Below, piece after piece: positions 1 to 7,384 of a DNA stretch of 64,000 nucleotides. This DNA is from Pseudomonas fluorescens. Lineage in GTDB: Bacteria > Pseudomonadota > Gammaproteobacteria > Pseudomonadales > Pseudomonadaceae. The stretch lies in the NCBI RefSeq assembly GCF_000802965.1, contig NZ_JSAK01000002.1, positions 265,843 through 329,842 of the forward strand, given 5' to 3'. The notes beneath the pieces were generated by a model. That model was not told the origin of the DNA. It searched no databases and was given only the letters and a program-made list of their open reading frames with translations. The position numbers and the translations under genes are program-made. The stretch's first letter is position 1; every line of letters starts with the position of its first letter.

Positions 1-20
1 AAGCCGGCTCCTACAGGGGT
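1..20. repeat. Possible right end of a REP element cut by the window edge
   Basis: The string GGCTCCTACAG resembles the outer end of the REP palindromes seen later in the window (for example near 40000). The partner arm would lie outside the window, so this rests on a short match only. Confidence 0.3.
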
Positions 21-39
21 GAGAATTGCCTGCGCAAAT

Positions 40-1080
40 TCAGAGCCCGGCCAATTCCCGCAGATCCGCCATCGTCTGTTCATCCAGCGCAATACCATTG
101 GTTTGCGACTTGGCGCGCTGATGATGGCGACGATCACCCGGCAAGCGCTTGAGCCCCACGCCGTGCATCTGCCGGACCAGTTCCTGACTACGCTCGGCAA
201 AACTCTGGCCAGCGGCTTTGCTCGGATCAATCACAATCAGTAGCTGACCGGTCCACGGTGTCTTCGCGCCGGGATGGTTTTTCCAGTCGAACTCGAACGA
301 AAAATTCCCGCCAGTCAACGCCGCCGCCAGTAGCTCGACCATCATCGACAACGCCGAGCCCTTGTGACCGCCGAATGGCAACAACGCGCCACCTTCGAGA
401 ATCGCTTTCGGGTCCTGAGTCGGCTGACCGAGGCCATCCACCCCCATGCCCGGTGACAGACGTTCGCCCTTGCGCGCGGCGATCTGCACGTCGCCATGGG
501 CGATGGCGCTGGTAGCCAGGTCGAAAACAATCGGCTCACCGTCGGCCCGAGGCGCGGCGAAAGCAATCGGATTAGTGCCGAACAGCGGTCGATCCGCACC
601 ATGGGGCACCACGCACGTCATGCTGTTGACCACGCTGAGCGCCACCAATCCTTCATAGGCGAAAGGCTCCACGTCCGGCCACAACGCCGCGAAATGGTGC
701 GAGTTTCGAATCGCCAGTACCGCGATGCCCGCACTGCGGGCCTTTTCTACCAGCAACGACCGTGCAGCAGAGAGGGCCGGTTGCGCAAAACCGTTCTGGG
801 CATCGACCCGGACAAACCCCGAAGCCACATCCTCGACCACCGGCACAGCCTGGCCATTGACCCAGCCGCTCTTGAGCGTCGACACATAACCGGGGATACG
901 GAACACACCGTGGCTGTGGGCGCCGTCGCGCTCGGCGCCGGCGCAGTTTTCGGCCAGCACCCGAGCGACGTCGGCCGAGGTGCCGTGACGCAGGAATATC
1001 TTCTCAAGCAATGCCGTCAACTCAGCGAGGGACAGGTTTTGCGAGACAACAGTAGACACAGAATCGCGTGGCGCAGACAT
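40..1080 (-). CDS. dpkA: DpkA-type delta1-piperideine-2-carboxylate / delta1-pyrroline-2-carboxylate reductase
   Basis: Predicted NAD(P)H-dependent reductase of cyclic imino acids, with roles in D-lysine/pipecolate and D-proline catabolism; cytoplasmic. The protein belongs to the malate/L-lactate dehydrogenase-like (Ldh_2) family. It has an early HSHG motif, the SHHFAALWP segment, the VPHGADRPLFGTNPIAF core, and the FGGHKGSALSMMVE segment near the C-terminus, all typical of Pseudomonas DpkA. The length from the chosen start is 346 residues, close to the roughly 340 usual for DpkA. A longer reading frame opens at 1140, but ATG 1080 is preceded by GGAG at a good distance, so the 20-residue extension is rejected. 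It is monocistronic and points away from the toxin gene. The family is sure; the substrate is inferred from resemblance to characterised Pseudomonas enzymes. Confidence 0.85.
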   Translation of the reverse strand: MSAPRDSVSTVVSQNLSLAELTALLEKIFLRHGTSADVARVLAENCAGAERDGAHSHGVFRIPGYVSTLKSGWVNGQAVPVVEDVASGFVRVDAQNGFAQPALSAARSLLVEKARSAGIAVLAIRNSHHFAALWPDVEPFAYEGLVALSVVNSMTCVVPHGADRPLFGTNPIAFAAPRADGEPIVFDLATSAIAHGDVQIAARKGERLSPGMGVDGLGQPTQDPKAILEGGALLPFGGHKGSALSMMVELLAAALTGGNFSFEFDWKNHPGAKTPWTGQLLIVIDPSKAAGQSFAERSQELVRQMHGVGLKRLPGDRRHHQRAKSQTNGIALDEQTMADLRELAGL

Positions 1081-1321
1081 CTGAAGCTCCAGACTAATTA
1101 TTGGAGGGGGCAACAGCGTATGTAGAGCGCCGATTAACAACGCGCGGCGAGCAGCCTGTCAACTTTTAGATGAGCCAAAACGCGGACCAATGCGCTGCAG
1201 CTTTCACAAACGCTCATCGAATGGGTAGTAACTATCTACCACCTTCACCCGTCCGGGGCTTTTTAGTCTTGAGGATCCATTCACCGGCGCAGTTATCGGC
1301 GCCCCCGATAGAGACTCGACG

Positions 1322-4300
1322 ATGCCCACACCTCCCCTGTTTTTCCTCGAGGCCTTGCAGTCTCCCGGACTCTGGAACGACCTCGGCAAAACCCACGGGC
1401 TGACGCAAAAGGATTTCGAATGGCTCGCTCATGTGGAACTGGTCACCCAGACTTTGCGCGGCCAACAGACGCCACCGATGCTCGCTGAAAAAATCCTGCT
1501 CAATGCGCAGGGGCTGCAAGCGACTCCCCTCGCTGGCAGCTTTGTATTGAGCCCCACCCCGGAAACCGACGGGATCATCGTCTACACCCCGTACGGTGGC
1601 ATTCAGAAGTACCACAGTCGCGCAGCCTTGACTGAACAGCTGGGGCAGAGGCTGAACGAGGCGGACGAAGACAACGCTCTACTGGCGCTCATGTCGCTGG
1701 CCGAGCGCAAAGCCCTGGCAGCCAGCCACAACATCCGGGTGACCTATCAGGACATCGAGGGCGACGTATTCGAGGACCAGAGCGCTGCGATCGCACACAA
1801 CCAGCAACTGAATGATCAAGCCATGCTGGTGGAGTTGCTGAAACTGCCCACCCTCGCCTCGTTGCTCAACGCCCTGCTGGACGAGTTGCTGCAGTCGTCC
1901 TTTCCAGGACTGGATCAAAGCAAGACTCAAGTCAATTTCTACACCGTGGCAGTCGCGAAGAATGCCAGCCAGGAAGGTGCTTCGATACGGCATTGGCACA
2001 GTTCCCTGACACTGAGCGAAGCGGTGCTGCGTTACTACCGTCATCAACGCTGGCTAACCGGGCAGACTCATGAGTTCTCCCATCCTAAAAGAAAGCCCGA
2101 CAACAGCGACCAGCAAAAGTGGGAAAGCGCGGTCCAGACGGCTTCCCGCACACTGATCAGCCTGCTTTTCAAAGCACTGGAGAACTACTGGGACACAGCC
2201 GCCGTAGATGGCGCATCGCGCCGTGCGTTTTTCAGCCGGGCGATCCGTGAAAAGGCACGCGCCGATCTCCTGCTCAAACGCGAGGCTGGCATCATCAGCC
2301 CCGATCAAAGCATGGCCTTGCACGCAATGATTCAGCCGATCACCACGGGTACCAGACGCCCGACGCTGGAAACCGTGCGCCTGTGGCAACGCGAGGCTGA
2401 TTATGTCGAGCTGGCGGGTTCACTGATGATCAGCCACACCAATGCTTACCTTTACACCCCAAGCCAAGGGCTTCAGGTGCTGAAGGACTATCAAGACCTT
2501 AAAGCCACGTTGCTGAGCAAGTTCAGCGCGGCCGGCCACGAGGATGAACTGTACGGTTTGCTGACACTGGAAGAACGTAACCGCTTTCTTGGCTTCCAAC
2601 AGCCGCATGTCTCAGGGGAAGCCATTTCCGGCTCCATTTTCGAATCCCTGTTCGAGGCGATCATTAACAAACAACGACAAAACATCGAATATGCCCTGCA
2701 GGTTTTTCGACACAGCGATGGCAACGTGAACATCCACGCTCTGTTCGACAAGGCACTGGACATACGCAGCATGATCAGCGAGCGCCTACTGACGTTCGAT
2801 ACCCTTGGGCGCTGGACGACGCGGCCGGTACTGGAGGGAAACCAACAACCCTCAATTGTGCGGGCTGACATCGCCGCCGCCTACGCAAAGACCTTCAGCG
2901 ATATCGAAACCCTGCTCGGCGAAGAATTCTCGGCCCAACCCTTCTCCTCGCTGGCGTTGCAACAAAACTACCTGGAGCAGATAAAGCCCAAACTGGCCCA
3001 CTCCCTTTCCGTCGGGATCCGTGGGGAAGCCAGCCTGCGGGTGCTCGATGGTACTTTGGGAGAATCCGACCAGGCGATAATCGATACGGTATTGGATCCC
3101 GACCACCAGGATCGCAACAACCGCCGCGCCTATAAAGGGTTTAGGCCTGATGCCTATTCACTGGTCCTTGAAAGTGCCGGGCAGCGAGAGTTGCTGCCCT
3201 TGGCCAACTGCGTACTGCTAACCGAACGTGGCGGGCTCGATCCCCAGCATTCGGGACGGGCCATCTTGTGGACCGGCGCAGCAGGGTTTGAGGTCTTTGG
3301 TTCGGTCAGCAGCGTAACCAAGGCACTGAATCACCGTTTGCTCGATTCTCGCCGGCGCCTGGAGATGCTGGAAAATCTCAGCCCCGCCCGGCGGAACCTC
3401 CACACGCGTTATTCCCTTGGGCCCCTTCGATTGATAGAAGGCAATATCCTGCAGCGACTTGCGCAGTTGTCAATTGAGCACTTTCTGGCCGCCTGCGAAC
3501 TCATTCGTTCTGGCAAGCTTGAGGAAGCCAAACAAAAAAAAGCGCTCAGCGACCTGGTGAAGATGGGTATCGACACCAACTTGCGCAGAGCCAGGCAAAT
3601 ATCCAAGGCAATATCCCGCCAACAGTCCCTGCCCGCCTGGCTCGGCATGGCCCCGATTAAAGAACAGCAAATGCACATCGAACTGCTGGAGCAATACCGC
3701 AACAGCGTGACCGATGACAAAGACTACCTGCACGGCATACAAACGCTATCGGAGTATACCCACGACCGATTGAAGTCATTGCTCGCCAGCCGATTCCCCG
3801 ACGAGTCACTCGCCCCCGACGAGATCGAAATCACCCCCGACCTGGCGTTGGCCGGGCCATCTCGGACCCTGACTGAATTTGCACTGAATCACTTCAACAT
3901 TGGTCAAGGTACTGGCTTCAAGATTACCTCGACCACCGCGAAAACCCTGCCTGAGCGGCTGAACGAGGAGAGCGTCCGACAACTTTTGCAGTCTCTGAAC
4001 ATCCATGACGATTATGCAAAGTCAGTGGCAAGTAAATTGACGGGTGCAGGAACAGACGTCGACAGCCGAAAACTGCGTTTTTTTCGACAGCTACCCTGGC
4101 AATTGTTACAACATGCCCACACGCTGAAATTGCAGCAACAACTTTCCCCCAGCGCCTTCGACCTGATCTGCCAAGTGCTGGATATGCCTGATGCCTTCGC
4201 CCGTGCGGCGGTAAAAGGCGCCCACGCCATCGTCAGGCCGCTTGAGTTGCTCAAGACTGCGGGTGCCGCAGCCATTAAAGCCCTCGGGCTTTATTTGATA

Positions 4301-6136
4301 AGCCCCGGCGCCGGACATTCCGGGTCCCACGTCCTGTATTCGCCTTACCACAGCGGTTCGATTTTCAGCGAGTTCGAGAACGAGGCCGGTGTTGTTGCCG
4401 CGATAAATACGCCTGGGCCACTCCAGGATCTGGTTATTCGGCGCCTCCCCGAAAATCAACAATCGGTATTCACAAACCTGTTCAAGACGACTGTCGGAGA
4501 AGTGAGCGAACTCACCCTCGCGTCTTCGCCCATTGGCGGTAATCTGCTGAGCCAGTTGTACACTGACAATGCCAGCGTTCTGGAGCAGTTACTCGGCAGT
4601 CGCACCAAAACGGCCGGACAGTCTGACTGGGAAGCGGCCAAACATCTGTTCAGCTCCGGCATCAAGCTGTTTTCCCATCTGCTCCCGGGCAAACTCGCTT
4701 ATGTGCAGTTTTTGTGGCAAAGCTTCAAAGACTACGAAGACTCCGCCGAAGCATTGCAGGATCACCATTGGACACGGGCCTTGGAAAGTTTTATTACCGG
4801 GACGGTGCAGATGGTTTCGCTGGGGCGCTTGTCGCTGGAGGAAGAGCTCGTTCCATCTGCGGAAACGACCGACACAGCGCCGGTCGCAACCAAGGTAACA
4901 GAACCACAATGGTCTCAACTCAAGCCAACTTCACCGGTGCGCACGTCATTACAGTCTTTTGAAACACCGACCATCGCCTTGAAAGACCTGAGTAAGGACA
5001 AGGACGATGAAACTTACCTCGATCCGGTCAGCAAACAGCGCTATGCCCCAATCGCAGGAAAGGTTTATCCCGTGGATAAACCCGGTGCGGTGTGGCAAAT
5101 CCGCAACGCCAAACTGAACGGCCCCTCTCTCGTGACCACGCCCACCCGAAAACTGGTGATCGACCCCGACGTGCATACCGTGCATTACGGAAAAGCCCTG
5201 TCAAAAATGCAGAACCGCTATGTGACCAGCCACGAGGTCAATCAGGTTCTGAACATCGAAGCGCGGGGCATGCAGGAAATTCGCGCCAACCACCCGGAAA
5301 AGGCGCGCATGATCGTGCAGGCCATCGACATGGCACGCTATTACGCGTTCAACAGCCTGCACAATCTGGCGCAACAAAGTCGCCTGACCCCCGGTACGCG
5401 CCTGGACACCTTCCTCAAGCGTTTTTTTGATGTCGGTAGCGTTGACGCTGGTTTGATCGAAAAAATCAAACAAGCCATCCTGCCTGTCTGTAACGCGCTG
5501 GTGGACCCCGACGAAGACTTGATGAACACCGAGCGGTTTGTCGTCGGTTCAAACAAATATGCAACCTCCCCTATGATCGCTTTCGTCGTGGAGCGGGACT
5601 TAGGGAAGAATGTGCATTTCACCGAAAAATTCTTCGATCAACAGCTCGATTGGTACAAATCGTGTTTAACCGAACCGTTCAACGTCGACGGCCACAGCCA
5701 GGCCTCCACGCTTATTCATGAGTTTTCCCACCTTTTTTCAAAGACCGTGGACATTGCCACACTGGAGGCTCGTCGGCCATTCAGCGATCTCATCACGCCA
5801 ATCACCGGATTCGGCCAAGCGATGAAGCGAACTCAGGTGGAATTCCAGCGAGAGGCACTGTCCCTGGCGACACCACGGGAAGAACTGTTCGCTCGCTGGA
5901 ATGACTCATTGCAAAAATGGGTCAGCCTGGATTCGATTCCAGGTTCGTACCACGTGGGCGAGGAAATTCTCAATGTCACTGGCGCCATGACAATGGCAGC
6001 GGCACGCGACGCCTTTTTGAGTTCGGAAAACCCTGACAAGCGAATCGACATCATTCTGCGCAATGCCGACTCTATTGCGTTTCTGATCTGCGAAATGGGC
6101 CGGCAACTGGACCCGGTGCCTGCCTCTTCCACTTGA
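1322..6136 (+). CDS. Giant dermonecrotic-toxin-like protein with C-terminal M35-like zinc metallopeptidase signature
   Basis: A 1604-residue protein with no signal peptide or clear transmembrane segment. Its layout and several segments (YTPYGGIQKYHS near residue 80; the AILWTGAAGFEVFGS region near 650; KQRYAPIAGKVYPV near 1240) resemble the large Pseudomonas proteins annotated as dermonecrotic toxin domain (DUF6543) proteins. From about residue 1280 it looks like an aspzincin/M35 (lysine-specific metalloendopeptidase type) domain. HEFSH at 1466-1470 would give two zinc ligands and the catalytic Glu. Asp1477 in KTVD is a candidate third ligand, and NADSIAF at 1581-1587 matches the late family motif. 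ATG 1322 has only a weak GAGA-type ribosome site. It has no immunity-like neighbour and no linked secretion genes. The toxin assignment is by family; target and export route are unknown. No nonsense or frameshift breaks this very long frame, so it is probably under selection. Confidence 0.75.
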   Translation: MPTPPLFFLEALQSPGLWNDLGKTHGLTQKDFEWLAHVELVTQTLRGQQTPPMLAEKILLNAQGLQATPLAGSFVLSPTPETDGIIVYTPYGGIQKYHSRAALTEQLGQRLNEADEDNALLALMSLAERKALAASHNIRVTYQDIEGDVFEDQSAAIAHNQQLNDQAMLVELLKLPTLASLLNALLDELLQSSFPGLDQSKTQVNFYTVAVAKNASQEGASIRHWHSSLTLSEAVLRYYRHQRWLTGQTHEFSHPKRKPDNSDQQKWESAVQTASRTLISLLFKALENYWDTAAVDGASRRAFFSRAIREKARADLLLKREAGIISPDQSMALHAMIQPITTGTRRPTLETVRLWQREADYVELAGSLMISHTNAYLYTPSQGLQVLKDYQDLKATLLSKFSAAGHEDELYGLLTLEERNRFLGFQQPHVSGEAISGSIFESLFEAIINKQRQNIEYALQVFRHSDGNVNIHALFDKALDIRSMISERLLTFDTLGRWTTRPVLEGNQQPSIVRADIAAAYAKTFSDIETLLGEEFSAQPFSSLALQQNYLEQIKPKLAHSLSVGIRGEASLRVLDGTLGESDQAIIDTVLDPDHQDRNNRRAYKGFRPDAYSLVLESAGQRELLPLANCVLLTERGGLDPQHSGRAILWTGAAGFEVFGSVSSVTKALNHRLLDSRRRLEMLENLSPARRNLHTRYSLGPLRLIEGNILQRLAQLSIEHFLAACELIRSGKLEEAKQKKALSDLVKMGIDTNLRRARQISKAISRQQSLPAWLGMAPIKEQQMHIELLEQYRNSVTDDKDYLHGIQTLSEYTHDRLKSLLASRFPDESLAPDEIEITPDLALAGPSRTLTEFALNHFNIGQGTGFKITSTTAKTLPERLNEESVRQLLQSLNIHDDYAKSVASKLTGAGTDVDSRKLRFFRQLPWQLLQHAHTLKLQQQLSPSAFDLICQVLDMPDAFARAAVKGAHAIVRPLELLKTAGAAAIKALGLYLISPGAGHSGSHVLYSPYHSGSIFSEFENEAGVVAAINTPGPLQDLVIRRLPENQQSVFTNLFKTTVGEVSELTLASSPIGGNLLSQLYTDNASVLEQLLGSRTKTAGQSDWEAAKHLFSSGIKLFSHLLPGKLAYVQFLWQSFKDYEDSAEALQDHHWTRALESFITGTVQMVSLGRLSLEEELVPSAETTDTAPVATKVTEPQWSQLKPTSPVRTSLQSFETPTIALKDLSKDKDDETYLDPVSKQRYAPIAGKVYPVDKPGAVWQIRNAKLNGPSLVTTPTRKLVIDPDVHTVHYGKALSKMQNRYVTSHEVNQVLNIEARGMQEIRANHPEKARMIVQAIDMARYYAFNSLHNLAQQSRLTPGTRLDTFLKRFFDVGSVDAGLIEKIKQAILPVCNALVDPDEDLMNTERFVVGSNKYATSPMIAFVVERDLGKNVHFTEKFFDQQLDWYKSCLTEPFNVDGHSQASTLIHEFSHLFSKTVDIATLEARRPFSDLITPITGFGQAMKRTQVEFQREALSLATPREELFARWNDSLQKWVSLDSIPGSYHVGEEILNVTGAMTMAAARDAFLSSENPDKRIDIILRNADSIAFLICEMGRQLDPVPASST

Positions 6137-6149
6137 ACTTCATAATAAG

Positions 6150-6173
6150 TGCGCAGATCCGGGGATCTGCGCA
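6150..6173 (+). terminator. Hairpin downstream of the toxin gene
   Basis: TGCGCAGATCC and GGATCTGCGCA are perfect 11-nt inverted arms around two bases, starting 14 nt after the stop codon. No T-run follows, so this may be a weak terminator or an mRNA end-stabilising hairpin. Confidence 0.55.
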
Positions 6174-6264
6174 TGACTCTCAATTCACGCACGTCATGAA
6201 CTCTGCCCGGGTCTGTGTTTTCACCGTTTAAAATTAAAAAAATACACTTTGATGGGTAATTGCC

Positions 6265-6321
6265 ATGACCGATGTTCTCCCCGCCTTCTCCCAAAGGTTA
6301 GAATGCGCAAAACCAGGATGA
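6265..6321 (+). pseudogene. Probable 18-codon remnant of an ECF sigma-factor gene (FpvI/FecI type)
   Basis: An 18-residue frame (MTDVLPAFSQRLECAKPG) ends 4 nt before the FecR-family start. FecR genes normally follow an ECF sigma gene directly, and MTDxLPxFSxx is the kind of N-terminus such sigma factors have. The frame stops at exactly the junction where the sigma gene should end. It looks like a deletion that removed nearly the whole sigma gene, or a small leader ORF coupled to fecR. The length is too short to decide. Confidence 0.4.
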
Positions 6322-6325
6322 GTCA

Positions 6326-7330
6326 ATGACCGACAATTCTCTCTCGCAAGCCGAATATGACGCTATCACCGATGCCGCCGCGCACTGGTGCATGCGTCTG
6401 CACGCCGAAGATTGCACCGAGCAGGAGCGCCTGGCGTTCGAACAGTGGCTGGATGCTCACCCGCTTCATGCGTTCGAATACAAGGCCATGCTGGAAATCT
6501 GGGAGGTCGCGGGGGATTTGCCACGCCCGGAAACAACGGGCGTGCCGATGGTCCGCGCCAAACCCCAGACGCCTTGGCGCACCTTCGGCATGGCCGCCGC
6601 GGTGTGTGCATTGGCGTTGCCCTTGGCAGCCTACAGCGGCTGGAACCTGGGTTGGTTACCCGACTCGTACCAGCACTTCGAAGCGACCAACAATGTCCGT
6701 CAGGTCACCCTCAAGGACGGCACTCAAGTCGAACTGAACCTGGGCAGCGAGCTGACGTACAGCAACTACAAGGATCGGCGTCAGGTCAGCCTGAAAAAGG
6801 GTGAGGCGTTTTTCAGCGTCACTCACGACACCAGCCATCCATTCGTCGTCAAGGCGGCCGAAGGCAAAATCCGCGTTACCGGGACCCAATTCAACGTCTG
6901 GATGTATGAAGACCAGGTGAAAGTGAACCTGATTGAAGGCTCGGTGCTGGTCAGCAGCAATGATGATTTGCCGGGAGACGGCTTGCGACTCGGTCCTGCG
7001 ATGCAGGCAAGTTATCGTCATGGCGATTACATTCCGCGCATCAGCCAGACCTACGACAACGACAATTCGCTGGCCTGGCTCAACGGCAAACTGGTGCTCG
7101 ATGATCTGGCGTTGCACGACGCGCTGCCATTGATCAACCGCTATCTGGAAACCCCGTTGCTGGTTGCCGACAACAGCACCGGCGCGATCCGTATCGGCGG
7201 GATCTACAACATCAAGGAACTCAACACCCTGGTAGCGACCCTGCCCAAGGTGCTGCCGGTCTATTTGACCCGCAACAAAGAGGGCAACCCGGTCCTTAAC
7301 TCCATTCCGGTGCAACCCCCGAAAAGCTGA
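6326..7330 (+). CDS. FecR-family anti-sigma factor, probable FpvR
   Basis: Inner-membrane anti-sigma regulator of 334 residues. The cytoplasmic sigma-binding part is at about 10-80 (AAHWCMRLH and FEQWLDAHPLHAFEY are typical of FecR/FpvR N-termini). A single membrane segment spans about 86-106. The periplasmic FecR domain carries VTLKDGTQVELNLGSEL, then GEAFFSV and FVVKAAEGKIRVTGTQFNV. The C-terminal module would contact the N-terminal signalling domain of a TonB receptor. It lies convergent to pvdQ and near a Fur-like gene. In P. aeruginosa PAO1 the homologous genes PA2384, pvdQ, pvdA, fpvI and fpvR are neighbours, which suggests this is FpvR, the inhibitor of PvdS and FpvI. No intact sigma factor or receptor gene is adjacent. 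The start has AGGATGAG 4 nt upstream. FecR family is secure; the FpvR identity rests on context. Confidence 0.85.
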   Translation: MTDNSLSQAEYDAITDAAAHWCMRLHAEDCTEQERLAFEQWLDAHPLHAFEYKAMLEIWEVAGDLPRPETTGVPMVRAKPQTPWRTFGMAAAVCALALPLAAYSGWNLGWLPDSYQHFEATNNVRQVTLKDGTQVELNLGSELTYSNYKDRRQVSLKKGEAFFSVTHDTSHPFVVKAAEGKIRVTGTQFNVWMYEDQVKVNLIEGSVLVSSNDDLPGDGLRLGPAMQASYRHGDYIPRISQTYDNDNSLAWLNGKLVLDDLALHDALPLINRYLETPLLVADNSTGAIRIGGIYNIKELNTLVATLPKVLPVYLTRNKEGNPVLNSIPVQPPKS

Positions 7331-7370
7331 AGGCCGCGACCCTGACGGGGGCGGCCTTCATTCTTTGTTC
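7329..7370. terminator. Bidirectional terminator between fecR and pvdQ
   Basis: GAAGGCCGC (7329-7337) pairs with GCGGCCTTC (7351-7359), followed by ATTCTTTGTTC on the + strand and by AGCTTTTC on the - strand. It sits between the two convergent genes and overlaps the fecR stop codon. Confidence 0.75.
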
Positions 7371-7384
7371 AAACACAATCGCTC

